From Dictyostelium firmibasis (taxonomy: Eukaryota; Evosea; Eumycetozoa; Dictyosteliales; Dictyosteliaceae): 64,000 nucleotides of DNA. The notes under the pieces are model-generated. The model was not told where the DNA came from. It worked only from the letters and a program-made list of their open reading frames with translations, and ran no database searches. Position 1 is the first letter of the stretch, and the number at the start of each line of letters is the position of its first letter. Positions 28,625-40,572 of the stretch are shown piece by piece. The position numbers were made by a program, and so were the translations under genes. The stretch is from the NCBI GenBank assembly GCA_036169595.1, contig CM069770.1, forward strand, positions 562,501-626,500, given 5' to 3'.

Positions 28625-29650
28625 TTAAGAAAGTTCATTTAATGATATGCCATTTGGTGATTGATAACTTTCAATATTATTTTGAATTCTATTTTGGTCA
28701 TTATTATTTTTATTATTATTATGATAATCCCAATAAGTTAACCAATGGGAATGAATTGATATATGATTATCATGACCAAATAATGAAGAGAAATTTAAAC
28801 GATAACAAGACAAAGCAATTATTAAACCAATTGACCAACCAGCTAAAACATTTAAAAAAGTATGATGATAATCAGCTACTCTACTAATACCAATTAAACC
28901 AGCAGAAATTAAACAACCAATAACTAATAAATAGATGAAAACATGACCTCTATTATCAAAACATTTCAATCTAGCGAATAAATATAAAGCTAAGAAACCA
29001 AAACATGTTGCAGCAATACTTGAATGACCAGATGGATAAGCAGATAGACCATCATTTACAGTGAATTCACTCTCTGTACAAATTGATTTATCATAGTATA
29101 TTGAACCGTATCCAACTGGTGGATTACCTTGTGCTATAGATTGAATTGTTGGTTTACAAAACTCCAAAAATGATGGTCTTAATCCACCTATAAAAGTTTT
29201 GAAAGATCCTGTCAATAATAATGTAATTGAAATTGATTGACAAAATCCTAATAATGAATGATGAAAATCATTTAAATCCCTTTTGATTACAATTGATATA
29301 AATAATATTATTAGAAATGGTATAACTGTAACTAATGGTATAAGCAAACCTAATGATATAATCTCTGTTAATTTTGGATATGATATTGATTCATCATTCA
29401 ATCTAAATAATCTTCCTCTAACTGGTACTTTTAAAAATAAAAAAAAACCAATCAATAATATAACTAAAACACAAAACCAATCAATTATATAAACTAATTT
29501 TTTATTTTTTTTTCTAAAATCATAATCATAAAATAATGGTTTATCAAATTGATTTTCATATAATATTTTTTTCATTTTTTTATTATTATTATTATTATTT
29601 TTATTATTATTTTTATTATTATTTTTAATTAGTAATTCACTTTTTTCCAT
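28625..29650 (-). CDS. PAP2-family lipid phosphatase (LPP-like)
   Basis: The 341-residue membrane protein is expected to dephosphorylate lipid phosphates such as phosphatidate. After an Asn/Lys-rich N-terminus there are about six hydrophobic segments. The family motifs are KTFIGGLRP (K-x6-RP, residues about 155-163), YPSGHSS (motif 2) and SRVADYHHTFLN (motif 3). Motif 3 normally reads SR-x5-H-x3-D, but here the last residue is Asn (codon AAT on the coding strand near 28856). The motif histidines and arginines are kept, so it may still be active, weakly active or a pseudo-enzyme. The tail is Asn-rich. No intron. It lies 265 bases downstream of the first acyl-CoA synthetase gene in the same direction. 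Confidence 0.88.
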   Translation of the reverse strand: MEKSELLIKNNNKNNNKNNNNNNKKMKKILYENQFDKPLFYDYDFRKKNKKLVYIIDWFCVLVILLIGFFLFLKVPVRGRLFRLNDESISYPKLTEIISLGLLIPLVTVIPFLIILFISIVIKRDLNDFHHSLLGFCQSISITLLLTGSFKTFIGGLRPSFLEFCKPTIQSIAQGNPPVGYGSIYYDKSICTESEFTVNDGLSAYPSGHSSIAATCFGFLALYLFARLKCFDNRGHVFIYLLVIGCLISAGLIGISRVADYHHTFLNVLAGWSIGLIIALSCYRLNFSSLFGHDNHISIHSHWLTYWDYHNNNKNNNDQNRIQNNIESYQSPNGISLNELS

Positions 29651-29750
29651 TTATTATTTTTAGTTAATAATATTATTATATTTTTTTATAAAAAAAAAAA
29701 AAAAAAAAAAAGTGATCTGTGTTGGATATTTTTTAAATTAATTTATTTTT

Positions 29751-29789
<39 letters not shown>

Positions 29790-29914
29790 AGTCAAAAGAC
29801 GTTTTTACCACCATAGCTTTATTTATTTTTAAATTTCAAAAGAATGAAAAAAAAAATATTAAAAAATATCAGTTTATTAATTTTTTTTTTTTTTGTTTAA
29901 AAATTTAACTTTTA

Positions 29915-32130
29915 CTATTTTGAGAAATATAAATTTTTAATTTTTAAAAATAGATCAATATCACCAATATCATTTGGTATTTGATAATTTGGTTCATTTA
30001 TAAATTTTGAAATGATTGATCTTGTAATTTTACCACCTTTGGATTTTGGTAATTGAGGAACAATTAAAATTTTTCTTAAAGTTACAGATGAATCAATATC
30101 TTGGGAAATTATTGAATTAATTCCAGTTTTTAATTGATTTGTATCAATTGTATAATTATCACTTTTTAAAACTAATAAACCTATTGGTATACTTTCACAC
30201 CATTCATTGTGTGAATTAGTAATACCAATTGTACAACATTCAATAACTAATGGATGTTTTAAAATTGATTTATCTATTGAATTCAATGAAATTTTATTAC
30301 CACCTATTCTAATTTGATCATCAATTCTTGATACTACAGTATAACAACCATTTTCATCTTTATAACCTAAATCACCTGAATCATAATAACCTTTAAATTT
30401 ATTGAATAATTGTTTAAATTTTTCATCATTTTTATAATATGTTGTTGTGAAACTTGGTGGCATTGGTAATTTAAATGCAATTGACCCAATTTCATTATCA
30501 CCCAATTCTTTACCATCAGGTGAAAGTATTGATGGTTTAACGAAAATTGAAGGTATACCAGATGAATTGTATGGAATGTTTTTATGACTATAACATAAAA
30601 TTAAAGTTGATCCTGTTTCAGTTTGGCCATAACCTCTTCCAGATTTAACTTTTAATTTGTCTTCTAAATATACTGATACCTCCTCTTCAATTACTTCACG
30701 ACCAATAATTATTACTCTTAAACTTGATAAATCATACTTTGAATGTATTTTCTTTGCATCAGGATCAGTTTTTATAAGGTGTCTTAAAGTTTTTGTATTT
30801 GCAATGGTTGTATTAACTTTATGTTTTTCAATTATTCTCCAATAATCATCTTCCATATGTTTTGTTTTTATAATTTCACCTTCATACATTAAAAAAGTAT
30901 GTCCAAATGATAAAAAGGCATAAAAAAAACTAATGAATGTTGTACATCCAATACCTGAATGTGAAAAAAAAGTAACTACTCTTGTGGAATTATTATTTCT
31001 TGATAAAACATTACTATAATGATATTTTAAACAAACTAAATGTGAGCCATTACTTCTTACAACTGCTTTTGAATTTCCTGTTGTACCACTTGTATACATT
31101 ATATATAATGGATGATTTGATTCGACTGGTATATAATCATAATATGGTTTTTGTTGATTTTCTTTAATTTTATTAATTTCTTCATTCCAAGATAATGAAT
31201 TTGGTATGGTTTGAATGGATTTAATAAATTTTATATCTGATTCATTCATAATATAATCATTTCTAAAATGAGTAATTACATAATTTGGTTTATAATTTGA
31301 TAATTCAATTGCTTCTTTTAAATTTTGAGTTAAATCAATAATTTCATCATTTAAAATAAAATAGTTTGAAGTTAAAACTATTTTTGGCTCAATTGTATCA
31401 ATTCTATCTACTAAACTTTTGACACTATATATATCAAATAAAAGACAATGAGTTGAACCAATACGAGCAGTTGATAACATTCCAATAATATATTCTAATG
31501 TATTTGCCATATAAATTAAAACTTTATCATCTTTACAAATATTTAAATTTAAAAGTACTCTTGAGAATTCACATACTTTTTCATAAAGTTGATAATATGT
31601 TAATTTAATTGTTTTCTTTAAATAGGAACATTCATAAATTAATGCGATTTGATCTCTTTTTAATGGATTATTAATGTGTATATCTAAAACATTATAGCAA
31701 GTATTTAATTTACCACCACTAAACCAATTTGGATTTATTTCATCGCCACTATAAACTTTATCATAAATTTGATCCCTGTCAAATTAAAAAATAAAAAAAA
31801 AAAATTAGAAAAAAAAAAAAAAAAAACAAAATAAAAATTGCATTAAAAAAAAAAAAATTAAAAAAAAAAATACCCATGCAAAACAAAATTGTTTTGCGAG
31901 TTCTTTTTTTAAAAATTATTTGAAATTGGATTAAAAAAAATTGAAAAAAGAAAAAATTTGAAAAAAAAAAAAAATTATGAAATGTTTTTTTTATAATATT
32001 TCTAACATTCAAAAAAAAAATATTACCAATGAACATATTTCTTTGCAACCTCGTCCCAAAATGCATCTGGTTCACTGTTTGCATATAATTTATCATTTTC
32101 ATAATCAAAAGGATAACTTAGTTGGTTCAT
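29915..32130 (-). CDS. acyl-CoA synthetase (AMP-binding, acetyl/propionyl-type), copy 1
   Basis: Two exons: 32130-32027 and 31775-29915, 654 residues. The intron has the donor ATTG|GTAATA and acceptor GACAG|GGATC, and the joint reads VHWDQIYDKVYSG. The N-terminus (PDAFWDEVAKKYVHW, NPNWFSGGKLNTCYN) is the ACAS-N domain of short-chain acyl-CoA synthetases. The adenylation core has YTSGTTGNSKAVVRS, GYGQTETG, YDSGDLGYKDENG and GGNKIS, and the catalytic Lys motif PKSKGGKITRS is near the end. It should activate a carboxylic acid with ATP and CoA. It diverges from PKS gene 1 across 665 bases, which suggests that it supplies a starter or extender acid. The middle (residues about 310-430) differs strongly from copy 2. 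GREVIEEE replaces the copy-2 GGELIEES. Confidence 0.88.
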
Positions 32131-32795
32131 TTCTATTTCTCTGAAAGTTTTAAAAAAAAAGTTTGTATGTTTAATTTTAAAAAAAAGTTAATTTTATAAA
32201 TAATGACAATAAAAAAAAAAGTATGTGTGTATAATTTTAAAAAAAAATTAATTTTATAAATAATGACAATAAAAAAAAAAAGTATGTATGTATAATTTTA
32301 TAAAAAAAAAAAAAAAAAAAAAAAAAATAAATACTTTTTTTTTATTGTCATTATTTATAATATTAATTTTATTATTATTACATATAAACCATCTTTAATT
32401 TTTATAATTTTTTTTTTTTATTTTTTTAACCCCCCCTCATATGTAATTTTTAGAAACGCAAGAAACTTATATTTATCTCAAAAATTTAAGCACAATAATC
32501 AAAAAATATAGACCTTCTTCATTTTTTAAAAAATTAAATATAGAAATCCTTGACAGCAAAGGCATTATTCAAAAATTGATTTTTTTTTAAAAAACTCAGA
32601 ATAATTTTTGAAATTATAGAAAATATAGTTACCCATAGTAAAACTACAAATAATTAATAATGTAAGTTATTTTTATTTTTTTATTTATATAATATATATA
32701 TTTTTTTTTTGATATAAATAATTAAATTAAAAAAAAAAAAAAAACAAAAATTTAATCTTTAAATAATAAAAATTAACAAACATTTACAATAAAAA
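32131..32795. promoter_or_regulatory. divergent promoter region between synthetase 1 and PKS 1
   Basis: Contains two to three tandem copies of a unit of about 60 bases (GTATGT, ATAATTTTA, TAAATAATGACAATAAAAAA) at about 32162-32300. An inverted copy follows at about 32330-32375 (ATACTTTTTTTTTATTGTCA), so a foldback of about 40 bases per arm can form. Both genes start from this gap, so shared regulation is plausible. No specific factor site is recognised. Confidence 0.5.
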
Positions 32796-35700
32796 ATGGA
32801 TATGAAATTAAATGAAATAGAAAATGGTGGTGTTGCAATTGTTGGTATTGGATTTAGAATTCCATCAGGTAATAATGATAAGTCAATTAGTTCACCTGAT
32901 GATTTGTTCAACAATTTAAAAAATGGTTTTGATGGTGTTAGCGAAACAAGTGAAAGATGGAGTGATAATTATCATAAATTAGGTGAAATTACAAGTCCAA
33001 ATGCTGGTTTATTACCATTTAACGAATGGAAATCATTCGATCCTTTATTTTTTGGTATTAATCCATCTGAAGCACCCTCAATTGATCCACAACAAAGACT
33101 ACTATTAAAGTGTACTTGGGAAGCATTAGAAGATGCATCAATTGATCCAATTTCAGTTCGTGGTACAAATACTTCAGTTTTCATTGGTTCTTCAACTATT
33201 GATTATTTACATGTGAATATACATCCAGATTCAATAATAAAAAATGCAATTGGACATTCAACAAGTACCTTACCAAATAGAATTTCATACTGTTTTGATT
33301 TTCATGGTCCTTCATTAGCAGTTGATACTGCATGTTCTTCATCTATGAATGCAGTTATACTAGGTTTCAAATCAATTTTGAATGGTACTTCAAATATGTC
33401 AATTTGTGGTGGCGTGAACTTTGTTATTGGTATGTATTAAAGTTAAATGTACATTAAAATACTCTTTTATCTTTTTTTATTAATAATATATCTTTATTTT
33501 TATTATAATTAAGATGTCGATAATATTAAAGGATTTTCAAATTTAAATATGTTGAGTAAAACACATGGTAAATGCAAAGCATTCGATGAAAGTGGTGATG
33601 GATTTACTCGTGGTGAATGTGCTGCTGTTGTTATCCTAAAGAATCTTGAAGATGCAATTAATGATGGCAATAATATTTATTGTGTAATTAATGGTATGAG
33701 TTCAAATATCGATGGTAATGGTATTAGTGATAAACTCAACTTTTATTCACCATCAAAACAATCACAAGTTAATAATATAAAATCAGCATTCAAATCAACA
33801 AATGGTAAACTTTCACCAAATGATATTCAATATGTTGAAGCCCACGGTACAGGTACAAAAACAGGTGATCCAATTGAAACTGAAGCGATTTCAATGGCAT
33901 TTAATCAAAGAGATAAATCGACACCAATATTAATTGGATCAATTAAAAGTAACATAGGTCATTGTGAAGCTGCATCAGGTGTTGCATCATTAATTAAATG
34001 TTGTTTAATGTTTAAAAATCAATGTTTTTTACCAAACATTCATTTTAATAAACCCAATCCATCAATCAAATTTGAAGAATGGAATTTAAGAGTTGTAACT
34101 GAACCAACTCCTTTCCCAAACAATTGTGAACGATCAGTGTCAATGATGATTAATAACTTTGGTGTTACTGGCACAAATTGTTGTTTAATAATATCTCAAT
34201 TCAACAATTCTCACATTGGATTTAATGAAAAACACAACAGTAAAAACATTTTGATTCCATTCTCAGCAAATTCACCAAAATCATTGGAACTATATCAATT
34301 ACAAATTAAAGGTCATATAAAAAATGAAGTTAATTTTATTGATTTTGCAAAAAATCAAATTTATTCAAAATCAAATATTCTTTATCAAAGATCTGTAGTA
34401 ATCTCAAGTAGTTCAAATGAATTTATTGAAAAACTTTCAAATAAAAATAAAATTCAAACCAAAAGTTCAATCACTTCAAATATGTCTTTTAAAAGAAAGA
34501 ATCCAACAACTGTTTTTGTTTTTTCAGGTCAAGGATCACAATATCCAAAAATGGGTTTCGAATTATATAATAATGAACCAATTTTTAAACAATCAATGGA
34601 TTTAATTGATAAAAAACTATCAAGTTACTATGGATACTCGGTATTAGAAAAATTAAGGTCAATTAATGAAGATGATAATAAATCAATTCATGATCCAACA
34701 ATAGCACAACCTGCAATGTGTATGTTTTCAATATCACTATTTGAATTATATAAACATTGGGGTGTAAATGCATCTTTTATAATTGGTCATAGTCTTGGTG
34801 AAATTCCAACATCATATTGTTCTGGTATGATCGATTTAGATACATTATGTTACACAGTTTATCATAGATCAATTGCACAATCAAAAACACATGGCAACGG
34901 TAGAATGTTATCAATTAATATCAGTGACAAAGAATTTATATCATTATATTCTCAAAAGTATCCACAAATTGAAATAGCATGTTATAACTCGTCTGAATCC
35001 ATTGTTGTTGCAGGTAATGAATCAATTTTAAATGAAATTTCAAAAGAATTAAAATATAAAGGTATTTTCACAGCAATGTTAGGTTCATTATCATCATTCC
35101 ACACAAGTAGTCAAGAAATTACAAAAGAAACTATTATGAACTTAACAATTAATAATAAAATACCAAAGATACCAACATTTTCAACAGTTACAACAAATTT
35201 ATTCGATGAATCAACACCATTCAACTCTCAATATGTCTATGACAATATAATTAACCCTGTTAAATTTACACAAACAATTTCAAACCTATATAAACATATT
35301 GAAACAAATCAAATTGAAAATGATATTGTATTCATTGAAATCGCACCACATCCCACATTATCATTTTATTTAAAACAATTAATACCATCAAATTTAAATG
35401 AATCAGTATCAATTTATTCATCACTTCATAAGAAAAAGAATGATGTTCAAGAATTCCAACAAACAATTTCAAATTTATATTGTCAAAACGGGTATAATAT
35501 TAATTTTAAATGTCAATTTAATTTAAAGAAATTAATTAAAAAAATCCAATTACCACTTTATCAATGGGATGAGGATATTTATTTCTCAGAATTGGGTGTA
35601 TATGAAAATCATAGAATTGAAGGTCCACCAATTGATCATCTTGGTTTATCAAACTCATATAATTCACCAAACAATCAAACATATAAAACATTTATTGATA

Positions 35701-38700
35701 TTAAGAATAAACCATTCCAATATTTAAAAGGTCATATGGTTAAAGGTAAATACTACTTTCCAGGTTGTGGTTATATTGATAATATTATCAAAATTTATAA
35801 AAATCAAGATTTTATAATTAGCTTTATCGAATTTAAAACACCATTAATTTTAATTGAAGGTATCAATCAATGTTTACAAACAAACATTTATCAAACTGGT
35901 AAAACAGAGTTTCGTGCACAATTTCATTTTAAAGATCAAAAATCAAAAGAATGGGTTCAATCATCAAGTGCCAATTTCCAATTATTTAATCATGGTAATG
36001 ATATACCATCAAAGTATAATATTCAAGAAATCATTAAAACAAAATGTAATTTAACAAAACTATCAAAGAATGAACTTTATACACACATTAAATCAAAAAC
36101 AGGATTAAATTACACAGGTGTTTTTCAAGGTGTAAAAGAATGTTATTTAGGTAATGATTGTTCATTGTCGGTTGTATCGATCGAATCACAAACAAATTCA
36201 TTTTTCAACATACCAATTTTAGATACAGTTTTCCATGGTAACATCGCATCGGTTAATGATCAATGTCAAATTGTATTCGATAAAGTTCACGGATTTAAAT
36301 ATTATTCATCAAATATTCCAACTGATATTAATGAATATAAAGAAAAATCCATTTATGTTTATTCAGAATTAAGATCAAAGACAGGTGATTCATTCTCTGC
36401 ATCATATATTGTAATGTTATCTGATGGTACAGTTTTATATGAAATTGATGAAGCATTCAGTAAATCATTAATACCAATCAAAGATTCATTAAAAGTAGAA
36501 TACCCAAATAATGAATTGTATTCAGTTTGTTTACAACCTAAAGACTCACCAATAACATCTCCATCAATAATTAAATCAATCATTTATGAAAATGATTACT
36601 TTAAAAAAGATAATGAACCACCAATTCCAAAAGATTTTTACAAATATATTTCAACATTATTCTATAATAATATTATTAAAAGATCTTTTGAAGGTATTAA
36701 TATCGATTTAATTAATTCATCAAGTATTGAAGAAATTATTTCAAATTATTGCAAAGTATCAAAACATCAAAGATTATTTAAATTTGTTTTTGAAACAATA
36801 AAAGAGAATGGCACTCTTGAGAATTTAGAAGAAAAAGATGAATCATATTTCCAATTTAATGATATTTTAAATAAATCGGCGAGAGTAATTTCAAAATTAT
36901 TATTCCCATTAGAAGAGGATTTATCAAATAATGAAGATACACCTCAATCATTGTTTGAAAATGGATTAATGGATAAATTATATAAATGTAGCTATTTAAA
37001 AAAGAAAAATCAAATGATTGCTCAAGTTATCAAACATTCAATCAACGAGATTGTAAATCAAAATATTATTATTAGAATTTTAGAATTTGGAGGTGGTGTT
37101 GCATCATTATCAGTGGAAGTAATTAAAGAAATAGTTACATTACTTCAAGAATGTCCAAATTATCAAGTTGAAATTGAATATACATGGAGTGATATTTCAC
37201 CTGCATTCATACCTGATGCAAAGAATAAAATTAATAAAATCATTAATGAAGCTGGTATTACAAATGGATTGAATGTTATTTATCGTTCATTAACAATTGA
37301 TGAATCATTGGTGGAATTTCAATCAATAAAACCATCATATTATGATTTTATTATCATGTCAAATGTACTTCATGTTGTTAAAGATATCAAACAAGCAGTA
37401 AATCAAATGTACCAATTACTAATACCAAATGGACAATTATTATTTGTTGAGCCACCTTATAAATCTACCATTAGCGATAGTTTAGTGGGTGCATTTGATC
37501 AATGGTGGGCATTCATTGATACTGATATTAGAAAAGATCATTGTTGTTTGCCTCAAGATGGTTGGTATAAGTTATTAAATGGTTCAAATTTCAAAAATAT
37601 TGTAATGTCAGAAGAGAGTACATTTAGTGGTTCTGTTATCCAAGCTCAAAAACCACCAATTTCATTATCTTTATACTCTCAACCAAAATATGAAAATATA
37701 GTTATTTATGGTAATAATTCTTGTTTTATCAATAACATTAAATCATTTTCAACTTATAATAATCTTATTCAAATAGAAACCGTTCAAGAATTTAATCAAT
37801 TAGTTGACGAATCAAATATTACAAATAATTCAATAATTTATTTTATTAAAACAATTGATCAATTATCATTAGATAACTTCAAACAAATTACACTTGAATA
37901 CATTGAAATTAATCAAAAATTATTACAAATTAATAGTTTTTGTAAACATGTTTTGGTTATTTATGATTCAAGAATAAATAATTATTTAGCATCATCAGTT
38001 GTTGGTGCTGTAAGATATTTCGATGAATTCCAACAATTAAATTTAAATACATTAGATTTTGATAAAGATTCAACTCGTAATTATTTAAATTCAAATAATA
38101 ACAAAATGTCTCAATTCATTGATATATTAATAGATTCAAAAACAAACATTCATAAAGAAATGATAATAATAAATAACAAAGTTTATTATGAAATTATTCA
38201 AAAACAAAAGAATCTTAAACTAAAATATAAATCAGAATCATTTGAAGATCTAAATAATATGATTTGTACATTATCACCAAATTTAGAGTATGAATTACAA
38301 CCAAAAACAATTTTATTAGGTAAAAATGAAGTTGAAGTTAAAACAATGGCAACTGGTATAAATTATAAAGATTATTTAATCTATAATGGTTTAGAAAGCG
38401 GTAGTATTGTTGAAGGTTTACCACAATTTGGATATGAATTTTCAGGTATAATAACAAGAATTGGAGACAATGTTAAAGATTATAAGATTGGTGATAATGT
38501 ATTTGGAATTTCAAAATCTTGTACATCATCGGTTGTAGTTACAAATTCTGAAAAGATTCAATTAAAACCATCAAATATAACTCATGTTGAAGCAGCATCA
38601 ATTTCGATCGATTATTTAACATCATTTATTAGTTTATTTAGTGTTGGTGGTTTAAGTATTGAAGATAATGAATCTGTGTTAATACATTCAGCAACAAGTG

Positions 38701-40421
38701 GTGTTGGGCTATCAACATTAGAAATATTAAAATGGAAAGGTTTTAAATCAAATTTATTCGTAACTGTAGATTCTGATGAAAAGAATCAATATCTCTTGGA
38801 TAATTATGGTGATTATATTACAGGAATTTATTCAACCGCAGATAAAAGCTTTGTGAATCAAATTCAAAACAAATTAATAGATTTAGGATCAGATGATAAT
38901 GGTGTAGATATAATTCTAAATACATTACCAAGTGACTATATGGATGCAAATTTTGAAATTCTTAGTATTAATGGTAGAATTGTTGATTTATCTAGTGATC
39001 ATTTAAATCAAAATGAATATTTAAAGAATATCAATTTCACATTAAATCGTGGTTATCATAATTTTGATTTAATGTCTCAAAAGGATTTTAAAATTCAAAG
39101 ATCATTATTAACACTTTCGAATGCAATTAAAAATGAAGAATTAAAACTACAACCAATTACTCAATTTTCAAACTCTGAAATTATTGACGCAATTGATATC
39201 ATAAATGATTCAAATCATATTGGTAAAGTTGTTGTAAAACATGATCATGACATTTATGATGAAATTTATAAAAACAATTCATTTGAAAATGATTTTTCAA
39301 TTTTAAAATCAAATTATCAAATCAATTCAAGTAATTTAGGTAAAAATATATTAATTACAGGTCAATCAGGTATTATTTTAGAAATCTTAAAATGGATGAT
39401 TAAATATTCAATGATTAATACAATTGATAATATAATTATCCTTTCAAAATCATCATTAAAATGGGAATTAGAATTATTAATTAATAAAACAAAACAATCA
39501 AAAAATAATATTAAATTCCATTTTAAGAGTTGTGATGTTGGTGATAGTGAACAAGTCAATAATGCAATCAATGAAATTATTAATGAAAATAAAGAAATTA
39601 ATAATATTGATTCAATATTCCATTTTGCATTTACACAAGTTGCATGTAAAGTTGAAGAAATCAGTATGAAACATTTAGATATTTCACATGGTGCAAAAAC
39701 AATGGGTACAATTAATTTACATAACCAATCAATTAAAAGAAATTGGAAATTAATTAATTTTGTTATTTCTTCATCAATTGCATCTCTTTTCGGTTCAACA
39801 GATCAATGTTCTTATTCTTGTGCAAATGCAGTATTAGATTCATTATCAAGATATAGAGAATCAATTGGATTACCATCAACATCAATTAATCTTGGTGCAA
39901 TTCAATCAACTGGTTTCGTTTCAAAGAATGAATCAATTTCTGTAATGTTAGATGGCACAGGTTTCCTTCCAACACCAATAAATCAAGTTTTAGGTCTTCT
40001 TGATTTACAAATTCAAAATCATGGTAAATTTACAAATTCAATTGTTTCAAAATTCAATCCCCACAATTTTGCAAATAATGAACAATCTTCACTTTTATTA
40101 AAACTTGATTACATTTCTAATTTATATTCAAATGGTAAAACTCAAACAAAAGAGAGACCTGGAGAAAAAAACATTGATGTATTATTCACTCAAAAAATAA
40201 CAGATTTATTCTCAATTGATGATTCAAAAATTAATAAAGATATTAGACTAATTGATTATGGTGCAGATTCATTAGTTATTGTTCAATTAAAAAACTGGAT
40301 TGATCAAGAAATTGGTTCAAATTTAATTACTATCCAACAGCTACAAAATAATACTATCAACACCTCAGTTAAAATAATTTCTAATTTTTTTTTAAAAAAA
40401 ATTGAAAACAAAAACAACTAA
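32796..40421 (+). CDS. highly reducing type I polyketide synthase 1
   Basis: Two exons, 32796-33429 and 33514-40421 (donor TTG|GTATGT, acceptor AATTAAG), 2,513 residues. Domains by motif: KS with C180 (DTACSSS), H322 (EAHGTGT) and H361 (KSNIGHCEA); AT with S638 (GHSLGE) and FH near 741 (a malonyl-type hint); DH with H952 (HMVKGKYYFP) and LDTVFH near 1115; C-methyltransferase (ILEFGGGVASL, about 1399); ER (GYEFSG, HSATSGVG at 1936); KR (TGQSG at 2160, Tyr about 2312); ACP with S2464 (GADSL). There is no thioesterase or chalcone-synthase-like end, so release needs another factor. It builds a reduced, possibly methylated chain from malonyl-CoA in an iterative way. Almost identical to PKS 2 over long tracts. 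The product is unknown. Confidence 0.93.
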
Positions 40422-40572
40422 ATGCTCTATAAAAAATAATAAAATTATTTTCAAAATAAATGTACTTTAAAAAAAAAAATTGAATAAAAAAATAATAAAA
40501 TTATTTACAATAAAAAAAAAAAAATTACTTTAAAAATGGGTTTTTTATTTTATTTAATTTTCATTGGTATAT

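Noticed and set aside
31510-31512. Start of synthetase 1 at the internal ATG (MANTLEYII)
   Set aside because: The frame continues upstream with clear homology (NICKDDKVLIYMANT, NPNWFSGGKL) to a splice acceptor, and a first exon with the ACAS-N sequence fits in phase. The same holds for 42150 in copy 2.
33549-33551. Start of PKS 1 at the internal ATG (MLSKTHGKC), and likewise at 44517 and 53150
   Set aside because: The KS domain would lack its active-site cysteine. The upstream exon with DTACSSS joins in phase through a GTATGT intron in all three genes.
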